Shown one piece after another: positions 10,513 through 21,523 of a stretch of DNA of 64,000 bases. The position numbers and the translations under genes are program-made. The stretch lies in NCBI GenBank assembly GCA_023055425.1, contig JALGPY010000004.1, positions 21,909,718 through 21,973,717 on the forward strand, read 5' to 3'. The notes under the pieces were generated by a model. That model was given only the letters and a program-made list of their open reading frames with translations. It did not search any database and was not told the origin of the DNA. Origin of the DNA: Linanthus parryae (Eukaryota > Streptophyta > Magnoliopsida > Ericales > Polemoniaceae). Every line of letters starts with the position of its first letter. Position 1 is the stretch's first letter.

Positions 10513-11650
10513 TCAAGGTTTTGGGTCTTCATCTCCCTTAGGCTCTGCAGCTTCCTCATGATCACTTTCTTCTTCATCCTCTTCATCCTCTTGCTGTTCT
10601 CCTTGTTGTTCTACTTCTTCACCAGTCTTATCAGCAATCACATTACCTTCAAAAAATTCTGTTGAAGTCATAATTTTTGGAACCTTTTCTTTCTTTTTCT
10701 TCTGCTTCAGTTCTTTGAGAGGCATGTTAGAGTCCACACTGTCTCCTTCTTGTCCCCCATCCCCAGTAGTATTTACCTCCGCTTCCTTATCTCCAGCATT
10801 CTGATTTCCAGTACCCTTTTCCGCAGCTTCATCCTCATTGCTTTGTTAATCAAACAGATCAGCTGTAGATCCTGCCTTCTTTGATCCTTCTGGAGCTTGT
10901 GAGACTTCTTCTTCTTCCACATGGATCAAGTTGATACTTCTGAAGAAACTCTCAAGCATATACTTCAACATATTGAACTCAGTACCCAACTCATATTGAC
11001 CATGCTTCAGGTCAACCAACTCATTTTCAATGAAGTCTAACCTTTGAAGAACTATATATTGGTCCTGACATTGAGAGGGTAGGGTTGATGGAGAGGGTAG
11101 GGTTGATGGAGAGGGTAGGGATTTAGGCTTTGGGAACTTGTTAGACTGCAAATCTTCAGCAAACTATTCTGATTAGAGCTTCCACGATCCCTCATTGGTT
11201 TTCACAATTCCAATCCGTTTAAAAGCCTTTTCATCAAGCATTACAAAAGCAGTAGTAATTGTCTCTTCCCTATCAAAACAAATTTCAAGCTGTTGAAAGA
11301 ATAGTTTCAGGAGGTTGGCATAGTGTAGAGGATGTTTCCTCCATCACAATTCTTGTAAAATAAATTTCATAACCATGCATAATCAGATACATCAAATACA
11401 ATACCCTATCAGACAACAACTCTTTTGAATTCTCCTTAGGTACTACACACCTCATCAGATTAGAGAACAAAATCTTAGCTTCAACAGTCAACATAGAGTG
11501 TGTCAACTGTTTTGAGGTAGTAGCTACATTAGGCAGAAAGAATTCCTCTTTGGCCAACTTCAAAGCATAAATCTTACTGGGATGATTGTCTTTTTTATAC
11601 CTCTTTGGACAACCTAAGATATTGGCAAACTCATAATGATCTAACTCCAT
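10513..11650 (-). pseudogene. Decayed gene resembling the plant transposon protein family
   Basis: Three minus-strand pieces make one broken gene. 11650-11285 (121 codons) has a motif series LTVEAKILF..LMRCVVP, LLSDRVLYLMYLIMHGYEIYF, I V M E E that resembles the N-terminal domain annotated in plants as 'putative plant transposon protein' (Pfam Transposase_32, from memory). After a frameshift, 11151-10846 holds a proline/serine-rich repeat (two LPSPST units), then a hydrophobic-heptad stretch that could be a coiled coil. A single in-frame TAA at 10846-10848 precedes 10845-10513, a Lys-rich then strongly acidic tail (EEDEEDEEES-like). This layout (globular domain, coiled coil, charged tail) fits that family, whose function is unknown. 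It sits between two SIRE-like LTRs with no pol. Not expected to give full-length protein. Confidence 0.55.
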
Positions 11651-11838
11651 GTTAATGCACCTTAGAAGATATGGACAAAGCTAAGATTTTCTCTTGTTTC
11701 ATGCTCAAATAAGAACAGTCTGGTAAGCCTAGGGTATGCAATTTCTATGGGGTTTAGGATTCTCTAGAGGGAACTCTGTTTCAATCTTTTTATGCATTCT
11801 AGTTTCATACCATTCAACATGCTATTAATAATCATGCT
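11651..11838. other. SIRE-like internal 5' region, primer site missing
   Basis: About 190 bp between the decayed gene's first visible ATG and the truncated LTR. No match to an initiator-Met or other primer site is visible, implying a deletion across the LTR/internal junction. Confidence 0.5.
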
Positions 11839-12462
11839 ATCGTAAGAAGAACATAGTTAAATGTAGTAAAGCTGTGAAGCTAGAAGTGTTCTTCTGTAAA
11901 CTGAGATTGATTGAATGAATGCTTGATCTCCTTCAGTGTTGTTTATCAATACTGTGAGTGTGTCTTGTAATGCTTAGTATTCGTGTATCTCTCAAACTGT
12001 GTCTCTCTTTTCTGGGATTTTGAATCACAACATTTATAGGAACTTCCAACAGAATTTCCTAAAAAGCCTCCACAGATCTTTGACTCTCAACAGCTCAATT
12101 CCAACGGCTAGCTTCTTGATCTCCTCACTGATTTTCATTTGATCTTCCATCTCTCGACTTAAGGAAGGTCCATACACCATTCCTTAATAGTAGGATCAAT
12201 CTGCAGTGTTTTATTTACAAGTACACAATCCTGTAAATGAGGAAACTTGCTGAACCTGCATACACAAGATTAGCTAGAAATTCCTACAAAATAACTCAAG
12301 CTAATATTGAAATAAATAATCATAGGCTTGTCATTCATCATACAACATATCAAGATCAAGTGTAGAGGATTAAAGAAGGTTTGGAGTAGAAAATCCCCCT
12401 TAGTTCATGCTCATATATTTTTAAGGCCTTGAAACTCATTCTGAGCAACATGTGAACTTACA
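11839..12462 (-). repeat. SIRE-like element 5' LTR, truncated
   Basis: About 624 bp aligned with 9434-10075; on the minus strand it starts TGTAAGTTCACATG at 12462. Its inner third, corresponding to 9175-9433 and beyond, is absent. Confidence 0.75.
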
Positions 12463-13654
12463 TGCATATTACATTATGAAATCTTACACACTAGCGACCA
12501 AAAATACTTCAACAAAATATCAACTCCGATAAAAGTTAAGAAGTATTGTCGAAAATGTTTCTTCTGGTGGATAGAATTTCGGAGCAGGCATATCAAAGCA
12601 TGCATACATCACTTTGATAACCATTTTCACATGTAATGTAGCGGAAAATAGACCCCCCGCTGCGGTGACCTCATATATATTACTTACATGCTCCAAATAA
12701 ATCAATTACTAAAAACATCTCATGCACATCATCTCATCATAGCACGAGTAACATCAACTTTTGCAGTTGTATTTTTCGGTAACACAACGACTGCGAATAC
12801 CTCCTAAGTTTTCCAACGTAACCACACTACAAGTCATTTGTGTTATAGGGACTAAAATTTAAGCACGCTGCTCAAACACTTGAATTGTTGAAGTGCCACA
12901 ACAATATTGGCTAGATGTTACAGCTGGTGATGCCTACACGAGCAATCAGCTATCAATTCTAACTACCATTATAAACTGTCTGGTATTATCATCTACATCA
13001 TAAAAAATGAAGTGAAAATTAAATGTTGTAATGATGAATTTTACTGCCAATCATATTGCCGCAATGCACACTTATTCTTTGTACTCATCAGATGTAAGTA
13101 AATCATGATATGTATTATTAAACACTACCATTTCTTCCTCGTGAAAATTTATTTGTTCAAGTGCGCCCTCCACTTGCTCCCTCTTGGGGTTATACACGGA
13201 CATGAAAATTTTGTTGGCCACCCACACACGGAGGAACTTCGGCTCCACACTTGATTTGGCATCGGGAATGTATATCAGTATTCTGATATGCGACACGTAA
13301 AAGCAAACGAAAGGCCCATTCTCGTCACTCAGAAATGACACAGACGTTTAGTGAGAATTAAGGAAAAAAAATGGTGCACAGAACTATGATGGACCCACTC
13401 ACCTGTCTGGGTGCATAGGAATTCTTGCAATTTTTCTTTACAACTAACTGGGCAAGAGGCCCTTTTCAGGGGTAAATCTACGTTGGGGGCAATTACTTAA
13501 ACAGTAGACCACATTCAAGGGGAGCTTCAGTGAAACGGAAGAACCATGGAAAACATTTGAAAGTGTTTTCAGTCACATCAATACGCAAATATCTGCAAAT
13601 TCTTCTAGTGCATCCTGCTTTCAGACACAGCATCCTTGGGGTTCAGACGATCAA
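12463..13654. other. Unassigned segment with two weak minus-strand ORFs
   Basis: Lies between the SIRE-like LTR and the gypsy LTR. It holds two short minus-strand ORFs: 12705-12520 (61 codons, beginning MIYLEHV) and 13341-13072 (89 codons, with a hydrophobic stretch IRILIYIP and an acidic end HEEEMVVFNNTYHDLL). The second is partly duplicated at 33014-33101, so it belongs to a dispersed family. Because the gypsy element and copia-2 are later insertions, this segment would originally have been joined to 21524-22737 and 31223-31998, so these ORFs could be 3' parts of that decayed gene. I recognise no function. Confidence 0.35.
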
Positions 13655-15312
13655 TGATAGCACCTTTTAGGGGCTATAATTCTTTAGCATTTACCACATG
13701 TTAATAGGTTTTTGAGAATGATTTGAGCCTAATGTTAGATAATAATGGTCGTTTTATCACTTGTTGTTCACCATGTGCTATACTGTTAGTCCGGGCGTTT
13801 TCCATGCATATTTTATTGTTATATGTCAAATATAATAGCTTGGTATGTTTTTTCATGTTTTTTTGGCAGGGAAGGATGCTAATCGGTTGATAGGAGGCAT
13901 GGAACGAACTTCGGAAACAATGGGAGCTCCAGTGGAGTCAAGAGAAGCCGAATTGGAGGAGCTTGGATGACCAGTCCGCACTATTTTGATCATAGCCGGA
14001 GTTCTACAACATTTTGGGGTGAGACCAGTTCCATATGAAAGTAGACTCATAGAGCTTTCCATCGATAGGTCACGACGCTAAATCGGAGTTCGGACAAAGA
14101 AGATATCGCGCTTTGAAGTCAGGAGCAGATTTCAGGGTTTTTTTTTGCAATTACTGAAGACTTATGCAGGTTATGATTGAAGAACGACCTAGGGACGGAA
14201 ATAATGATCATTCACGCCTATTGAGAGCCACGATCAAGGAGGAGAGCAAGGAGACTCCATTGGGAGCAACCTCGAGCAAGGAGAAGAGCCCGAATCGCAC
14301 CAATCTTCCCGATTTCTAGCGTTTGACCTCTTCTCCCCTCTTTTAACCACTTGTATGGAGAAACTTTATTGTGTTGCAACGATTTCAATTAGTAGCTAGA
14401 CGTTTTGCTAGGCTTCTCTAGAAAGCCTAGGGTTTATGTAGACAATATGTTTTCCGGATTTGAGACTTTTTTTCATGCTTTTGGATTTAGATTCATTGAA
14501 TTGATGTTTAGTTTCTTGATCTTGTGATTGAATCTAGTCTATTGACACGGCTAGATTATGATTTGATAATCATGATACTTAGGGTTTATTCGTGAATCAA
14601 TTTCTTGCTTAATGTTAATGTCATTCTAGCTAATTGTTCATATACGATGCTTAATCCCTGGCAAGAACGGAGTGATCAACCAGACTTGTTACTTAGCTAG
14701 CGAGTGCGTGAGAGCGGCTTAGACCTAGATATGATGAGATATGAACAACATCCTTAATCATAGAGACTGAGAAGAGAAGTGTGTAGGATTGGCCTTAGTG
14801 CGTAGATTCGGTAGGAGAGAGTGAGGTGTTCGTGTGCTGGTGGTCTGAGAGGACATCATTCCGTGCACTGTCGTTAGCCTACTAGAACGGACCGGTAGAT
14901 GTAGGTGGACCGATAGGACACCATGTAAACCGTAATGTAGAACGTCATGAGACCGAGAGGAGATTGTCAGTACTATTACCCGACTTAACTGGAATAGGAT
15001 TAACGTGTTACTTTGCTATTCTGGAAATCGTCTACAGCCCTAGGTGATCTAGAGATTGCCTAGTTTCTCCATATTTGTGTAATAAAATAAAAAATACAAA
15101 AAGATTAGATTAGTTATTATTTAATTCCAGTCACATGTTTGTGGGTGACACCTTAGTTAATCACAATTCTTCCTCCTGTTACAGTACTCTAAGTTAATAA
15201 CTAAATAAATAGTCTCAAGCTTGTCCTCGTGGGATCGATAACTTGGGGTTGAAATATTACCCTATATTACTTGAACCGTGCACTTGCGGTAACACGTAAG
15301 AAAGCGTGTCCA
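13655..15312 (+). repeat. Gypsy element 5' LTR
   Basis: 1,658 bp, TGATAGCA...GTGTCCA, immediately upstream of the primer site. Matches 19870-21523 along its whole length. Confidence 0.9.
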
Positions 15313-15318
15313 GTTTTA

Positions 15319-15335
15319 GGCGCCGTTGCCGGGGA
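15319..15335 (+). other. Primer binding site, tRNA-Asp type
   Basis: GGCGCCGTTGCCGGGGA, the well-known Athila/Tat primer site complementary to the 3' end of plant tRNA-Asp. The usual leading T is A here. It lies six bases after the LTR. Confidence 0.9.
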
Positions 15336-15479
15336 CAGCGGTAGATTATTTAGTTAGGAATTAGCTTAGAGTACTTTTCTTTTAGTTCGTTTTATTTTGT
15401 TTTATTGTGTTTCTATTTCTGTGCTTCACGGGTTTCTTGTGAGTTTGATTTTGAAGGAACACAGGAAGCAGGAGACGTA

Positions 15480-15788
15480 ATGAGCATGTGGAGCGACAAT
15501 GATTATGTGGGGATCTCTGATAACCCCAACTGCTGTGCTAAATGCAGAGTTTGGCACAATGATGACACATGCTCAATGATATGGTGCTAAAAATGCATGA
15601 AGGATCACAAGTATGAAGACGCATGCATATTCGATCCACCACATCTTCATTAGCATCAAGAGGACTCATCAGCAAGCACGGAAGACTTGCACAATATTAT
15701 GGGGGAGATCCAAGCGCGCATCACAAGGATGTCCCTTATTACAGATGAGCCACAAGAGGAGACTTTGCACATGCCATTGAGCCCTTAA
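15480..15788 (+). pseudogene. Degenerate ORF with two zinc-knuckle-like motifs
   Basis: Reading from the ATG at 15480, one frame runs through three stops (TAA 15588-15590, TAG about 15651, TAA about 15786). Before the first stop is CAKCRVWHNDDTC (CX2CX3HX4C); straddling and after it is C-stop-KC-MKDH-KYEDAC (CX2CX3HX5C). After that comes an acidic stretch. Two Cys-His motifs in tandem near the start of the interior, where gag should lie, suggest a remnant of a gag-like nucleic-acid-binding protein; the spacing is not the classic CX2CX4HX4C. Low certainty. Confidence 0.4.
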
Positions 15789-15856
15789 TTGAGTCTCTAT
15801 GGACACCATCACAAGATGGTTTGGATGAACCTCATTGAATACCATCTGTCCTAGAG

Positions 15857-16636
15857 ATGCAAAGGACACTGATGGCTAGGATGGAGAAAGAACGAGAATC
15901 CGTATCCCAAGCTGCAGTCGTGGAAGAAGAGATACATGAGCCGAGCAAAGAATGCAGTGTCCATGAACCATTGGTGGACTCTGCCATTTATGAGGACTCA
16001 GAATCTGATTCAGACTGGGGTGGAGTTGTGTTTCCAACAATTGAGGAGGCGATGCTCGCTGCAAGGAAATCTCAAATTATCTCACAGCCTTGGCATGAGT
16101 GGGATGACACCGTTATTGGGAGTTTGTGGTGTGCTGATGATGAAGCGGGCGAAGAAATAGTTTCCATTACAATTGAGGTAGAAGCCCCTACTCATATTCT
16201 TGAAGACTTTTCCATGTCTCATATAAATCAAGTACGCAATGAGTTGAAAAGACTTGTGTATGGAGAATCTTTTGGGGAAGAACGTGATGGGCAATTTCCA
16301 ATTTCTTGTTCTATTGGCTATCCTATTGACAATCTATATGCCATAGTCAAGGAGTTGGACATCATCAAGTGTGGGGGTATAGATGAGATGCATGTGTTGG
16401 ATGAGGAGCATCAAGCACCGAAGGAGTACTACTGGGATGATTTCTTGGAGAGAGATTCGTTTGAGCCTAGTGGTACTCGATGGAAGTTGATCAAGAAGAA
16501 AAAGTGTAAGATGAAAGGGGTCGACTTCTACAATTGCTCACCATCTTCTTTGCACATGGGTGCACTTCGTGAGAAGAAAGTCATTGAGAAGAGATGGGGG
16601 AAGAAGAAGAAGTTCTTCACTACCCTAGACGGTTGA
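15857..16636 (+). CDS. Hypothetical 259-residue protein in gypsy interior
   Basis: Longest open frame in the element interior. It begins MQRTLMARMEKERESV and has an acidic N-terminal half (EDSESDSDWGG near residue 50), a middle with W-H-E-W and C-A-D-D-E-A-G motifs, and a very basic C-terminal 50 residues (IKKKKCKMKG, REKKVIEKRWGKKKKFF). No protease, RT or integrase signature and no clear zinc knuckle. It lies just downstream of, and in a different frame from, the degenerate Cys-His ORF, so it may be the continuation of the same ancestral gene after a frameshift. Being open for 260 codons suggests it was coding; current expression is unknown. I do not recognise the family. Confidence 0.45.
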   Translation: MQRTLMARMEKERESVSQAAVVEEEIHEPSKECSVHEPLVDSAIYEDSESDSDWGGVVFPTIEEAMLAARKSQIISQPWHEWDDTVIGSLWCADDEAGEEIVSITIEVEAPTHILEDFSMSHINQVRNELKRLVYGESFGEERDGQFPISCSIGYPIDNLYAIVKELDIIKCGGIDEMHVLDEEHQAPKEYYWDDFLERDSFEPSGTRWKLIKKKKCKMKGVDFYNCSPSSLHMGALREKKVIEKRWGKKKKFFTTLDG

Positions 16637-19600
16637 GGTAACCGGGTCGGGCCGTCGGCCTTAAATTACAAGCGCTTCTTGGGATGCAACACAATGTAGA
16701 GTAGGATATTTGTTATTTTATTTTTGTATTTAGTTATCCATACTTTATTTTGAGAGGTGAGACAGAGTGTTTTAATATTTTCAGTGAGTGTACAGGAAAC
16801 AGGTACCGAAGAACCCTCCGGATTCCCTTTCTTGATGCATGTGCGCAATGTTGCACGCAAAACGAGAAACAACGAGCTAACCGGGAGCATTGAGCTTAAC
16901 AAAGAAGCTAATAGTGGTCTAGGATTAGCTAATTATTCATGAGTAACATGGTAGCAAGTTGGAGTATCGGGGTTGCACGCATCGGAATCCGGAGAGGAGA
17001 TAAAAGTTCAAGAGCTTTGGAGGCGAGATTCTTTGCTCAAGAGAGATAAATTGAGAAAAATTGGAAAATTTATTGGTTTTGGATTTTTATAGTAAAAAAT
17101 AGATTCCTCGTTGAGTGTGGAGTCCAACGGTTCAAAAATCGCGCAAAACGTATGTCGGATGAAGAAGATAGAGCAAAAACAAGTTCGAGAGTTCCAGGCA
17201 TTTCGGGCACCATTTCGGGCCGAAATGGAGGCCGAAATGCCCCTATTTCGGCCCGAAACGAAAAGGGCATTCTGCTTCAAAATTTCCCAGTGATTTCAGC
17301 CTCTATTTAGGGCCATTGATTTCGGGCTCCATTTCGGCCGAAATGGCCCGGACAGCTCACTTTTTGGGAGTATTTTTGATACTTTTGGGGGGTTATTTTG
17401 ACATTTTGGAGGATTTTTAAAGCCAAGAACCAACCAAAAAGTCCCCTAACACCCCAATATGGATCAAACACTCCTTTTCTTCATCTTCTTCCTCTCGAAA
17501 CCCTCAAGAACACCAACACACCCCCTAACTCAAAACGCATCCAAACCGCAAAATTTACAAGATGAACTCTTGAGCTTTTGAGATAGTCAGCGGATTGACT
17601 GTGGGGGAATTCAAAGAGGAAGAGCTCCAAGAACTTAAATCTTCCAATTTGTTGCTTTGGAGGGATTTTGGCCAAAGCTCAAGAGGAACTTAAGACGGGG
17701 ACACCGAGGAGCTTAAGGAGGTCTCATGCCTTCACTAGCTCGTGTTTTCGAAAAATTTGGTACAATTTTCACTCTCTCGGCTTTCATTCTTGCTTAGGCA
17801 CTCTTAGGGCTTAATTTCTTGAAAAATTTTACTTGCTCATACTTGGATTATTGGATACTTGTTTAGCTCACTCCGACTAGACCTCACGTGCACTCACTCT
17901 GACTAGACCCACCGGCCCTACGCTTGAGCAGCCGAGTCCTCTTTATTTCACCTTATATTTCGTTGAGGAAAAAGAAGAAGGTGTGGGCGACTTTTTAGCT
18001 ATCCGCGAGTTAGCCATTCGTAGCCTTGTTACATGTAGTTTAGTGAGTCTGTTATGCATATAGAGTTGGTCCATAGGATTGCATGTGCACGTTTAAATAT
18101 TTGCATTGTATATATTGTTTCACTTTTATTTATTGAGTCCACCTACCCTATTTTGTAGGTTAATCGAATTGGCCAGTAACATATAGTGTCTAAAAAAAAA
18201 CAAAAAAAAAAACAAGAAAAACCCTAAAAATTGATTTTTTTTTTTTTTTTTTTTTTGAGAAAGGTCAATTGAAGAGAGTAAGCGTGGAGAGGGCTTAATG
18301 ATAATATTCCCTAGGTAGTAGAGGTAGACACGCGAGAATCTAGAGAAGAAAGGTCATAGGGCCAATGCACTTGAGAGTTGTGAGTAGCTGTCTCTTAAAC
18401 TAGTTAACCTGCTAGCGCTACACCACCGTCATTTAGGTATTCGTCAACCCTCCTCGTAGTAGCAACGGAACAGCTGTGCGAGTGATTTTATGGGGACCTC
18501 ACGTCCCGTCTCCATCGCCTAGGTCCACTAGTTATCCCAATTCGATCGATTTACCCCTTTTATTCACAGCCTCTAGCCTAGGAAGCCGTTCCTTGTGACT
18601 TCTATCACTAGTTAGAATGGTCCCTTCCTATGCGTCATGATAGAGGGATGAGTTAGGGAGGTTCGATGAGGGTGATATGATTTGATATTGAGTGGATATT
18701 TTTACATGTCATCTTTTGAGGGGATGTGAGGGTGAGTTAGAGACGGTAGCAAACTTTTGTGTGGCGATGAGTCGTGTCCTTACACCACGATCACAGGTGG
18801 AGTGCCGTAGTGCGTGATACTTTTTCTGCACGTCATGGGGTGGGGGTTGGCTGATCTTATAGGAGGACGTGCTTGTACTTCATTCATATTTTCTACATCT
18901 TAGGTGATGAGGAGGATTGGTTGGAATTAGCACGTTCACACATTGAATACTGGGTTCGAGATATACTTTACATCGAATGTGGGGGTGTCGACATATATTT
19001 GAATATATTAGTTGATTTGACACATTCCATCCCCACGTTATCTATATTGATTTGATCTTCTTGGATATTGTATCATCATTGGTGCCTCCATGTGCTTATT
19101 GGTATAAGAATGAAATTGAAAAAAAAAAAGAAAACATAAAAGAAAGTTGAAATTGAAATGGAATAGGGAGCCGGAGATTAAACTACATGAAGACCAAGGA
19201 GATTAGCTATTGTTCGAGATCACTTCTTCACATTTTTGGCCGCGAGAACGGCGTTACACCAGGATTGATGGAATGAGGGCCGGAGTATTGAGAATTGGTG
19301 GGGTTCCTTGCATTTTGGCGAGGGAGTGTGAGAATCGGGTTTTGTGAGTTGTCATGACGTCTAGGACTGCGCTTCTAAATATCCTATCCTACCCGTCCTA
19401 AAGCCGTCAACAGTTTAACACGTGGATAAATAGCTCGGATGAAGTGCTAGGGATATGTTTGATGAGTATGCGGAAGCAACTTATTGAGTGTTCGTGCCCG
19501 TTCTGTCTGACGAAACTGGCCGCAAGTTCTACCGATCACCAAAGTTATATAATCTTCTAGGGGATGTGAGAGCCTTATGACATGCCGGTTTGTTCTTTGA

Positions 19601-19857
19601 GATTGCCCAATCTCTACTAAAAAGAAAAAAAAATGTTCTTTAATTCCTTGCATTGTACATGATTGAGTTGCATTGTAAATATCATGTAGTTTGCATAGTC
19701 GTGTCTTTTTGTATTGAGTCGTGAGTTGTGTTGGCTAGCGGAAAGTGAAGTATGCAAAGCGATGGGGTATGCATTAGTTTGGTTGTGGTATGTATGCAAT
19801 GTCTCAAGTGTGGGGGTTGTGTGCTTCATTGTTGCTCGAGACGAGCAAGAGAGTAAG
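16637..19857 (+). other. Gypsy interior, no recognisable genes
   Basis: 3.2 kb without a supportable gene. It contains a cluster of TTTCGG-type palindromes at 17200-17346, an A-rich then T-rich tract at about 18190-18256, and G-run motifs resembling polypurine tracts at about 18978-18988 and 19806-19818. The end, with a GCTCGAGACGAGCAAG inverted repeat near 19835-19850, resembles the 3' untranslated part of Athila/Tat elements. Confidence 0.6.
17200..17346. repeat. Cluster of GGCCGAAAT/ATTTCGGCC palindromes
   Basis: ATTTCGG or its complement CCGAAAT occurs repeatedly here in both orientations. Two near-perfect inverted repeats stand out: 17210-17228 (arms CCATTTCGG/CCGAAATGG, one-base loop) and 17329-17346 (18-bp perfect palindrome). 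They could form hairpins in the transcript. Function unknown. Confidence 0.7.
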
Positions 19858-19869
19858 TGTGGGGGAGTT
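19858..19869 (+). other. Gypsy polypurine tract
   Basis: TGTGGGGGAGTT immediately before the 3' LTR start at 19870; the expected plus-strand priming site for Athila/Tat elements. Confidence 0.85.
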
Positions 19870-21523
19870 TGATAGCATAGGGGCTATAATTCTTTAGCAT
19901 TTACCACATGTTAATAGGTATTTGAGAATGATTTGAGGCTAATGTTAGAGAATAAAGGTCGTTTTATCACTTGTTGTTCACAATGTGCTATATTGTTAGT
20001 CTGGGCGTTTTCCATGCATATTTTATTGTTATTTGTCAAATATAATCGCTTGATATGTTTGTTCACGTTGTTTTGGCAGGGAAGGATGCTAATCGATTGA
20101 TAGGAGGCATGGAAAGAACTTCGGAAACAATGGGAGCTCAAGTGGAGTCAAGAGAAGCCGAATTGGAGGAGCTTGGATGACCATTCTGCACTATTTTGAT
20201 CATAGCCGGAGTTATACAGCTCATTTTGGGGTGAGACCAGTTGCATATGAAATTATACTCAGAGAGCTTTCCATCGATATGTCACGGAGCTAAATCAGAG
20301 TTCGGATGAAGAAGATATCGCGTTTAGAAGTCAGGAGCATATTTCAAGGGGTTTTTGTGCAATTACGGAAGACTCCTGCGGGTTATGATTGAAGAACAAC
20401 TTAGGGACGAAAATAATTATCATTCACGCCTATTGAGAGCCACAATCAAGGAGGAGAGCTAGGAGACTCCATTGGGAGCAACCTCAAGCAAGGAGAAGAG
20501 CCCGGATCGCACCAATCTTCCCGATTTCTAGCGTTTGATCTCTTCTTCCCTCTTTTAACCACTTGTATGGAGGAACTTTGTTGTGTTGCTACGATTTCAA
20601 TTAGTATCTAGACGTTTTGCTAGGCTTCTCTAAAAAGCATAGGGTTTATGTAGACAAGATGTTTTCCGGATTTGAGACATTGTTTCATGCTTTTGGATTT
20701 AGATTCATTGAATAGATGTTTAGTTTCTTAATCTTGTTATTGAATCTAGTCTATTGACACGGCTAGATTATGATTTGATAATCATGAGACTTAGGGTTTG
20801 TTCGTGAATCAATTTCTTGCTTAATGTAAATTTCATTCTAGCTAACTGTTCATATACCATGCTTAATCCCTGGCAAGAACGGAGTGATCAACCAGACTTG
20901 TTACTTAGCTAGCGAGTGCGTGAGAGCGACTTAGACCTAGATATGATGAGATATGAACAACATCCTTAATCACAGAGACTGAGAAGATAAGTGTGTAGGA
21001 TTGGCCTTAGTGGTTAGATTCGGTAGGAGAGAGTGAGGTGCTCGTGTGGTGGTGGTCTGAGAGGACATCATTCCGTGCACTGTCGTTAGCCTACTAGAAC
21101 GGACCGGTAGACGTAGGTGGACATATAGGACACCAAGTAAACCGTAACGTAGAACGACATGAGACCGAGAGGAGATTGTCAGTACTATTACCCGGATTAA
21201 CTAGAATAGGATTAACGTGTTACTTTGCTATTCCGGAAATCGTCTACAGCCCTAGGTGATAGAGAGATTGCCTAGTTTCTCCATATTTGTGTAATAAAAT
21301 AAAAAATACAAAAAGATTAGTTTAGTTGTTATTTAATTTCAGTCACTTGTTTGTGGGCGACGCCTTAGTTAATCACAATTCCTCCTCCTGTTACAGTACT
21401 CTAAGTTAATAACTAAATAAATAGTCTCTAGCTTGTCCTCTTGGGATCGATAACTTGGGGTTGAAATATTACCTTATATTACTTGAACTGTGCACTTGCG
21501 GTAACACGTAAGAAAGCATGTCA
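19870..21523 (+). repeat. Gypsy element 3' LTR
   Basis: 1,654 bp, TGATAGCA...ATGTCA. Shares with the 5' LTR all major blocks, with scattered substitutions and small indels. Confidence 0.9.

Larger units (their letters stand above)
9175..12462 (-). mobile_element. SIRE-like non-autonomous LTR element
   Basis: Minus-strand element made of an LTR at 9175-10075 (continuing past copia-1 into 668), a polypurine tract, about 1.75 kb of internal sequence with a decayed non-pol gene, and a second, truncated LTR at 11839-12462. The tract reads CAAGGGGGAGA, typical of SIRE/Maximus copia elements. No RT, integrase or primer site is present; the inner end of the right-hand LTR, including the expected primer site, appears deleted. 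It would have needed enzymes supplied by another element. It was present before copia-1 inserted into it. Lineage assignment is inference. Confidence 0.65.
13655..21523 (+). mobile_element. Ty3/gypsy Athila/Tat-type element lacking gag-pol (LARD-like)
   Basis: 7,869 bp with LTRs 13655-15312 and 19870-21523, both starting TGATAGCA. The first LTR is followed by a primer site matching tRNA-Asp (GGCGCCGTTGCCGGGGA), and a GTGGGGGAGTT polypurine tract precedes the second; both signals are typical of Athila/Tat gypsy elements. Flanks ATCAA (13650-13654) and ATCCA (21524-21528) look like a 5-bp duplication with one change. The LTRs differ more than those of copia-1/2 (several percent by eye, plus small indels), so it is older. 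The 4.56-kb interior shows no protease, RT, integrase or typical gag; only a degenerate zinc-knuckle-like ORF and a 259-codon ORF of unknown nature. Confidence 0.88.

Noticed and set aside
17008..17293. Overlapping ORFs of 60-90 codons around the palindrome cluster
   Set aside because: They arise on both strands from the inverted-repeat sequence and have no start context or domain.
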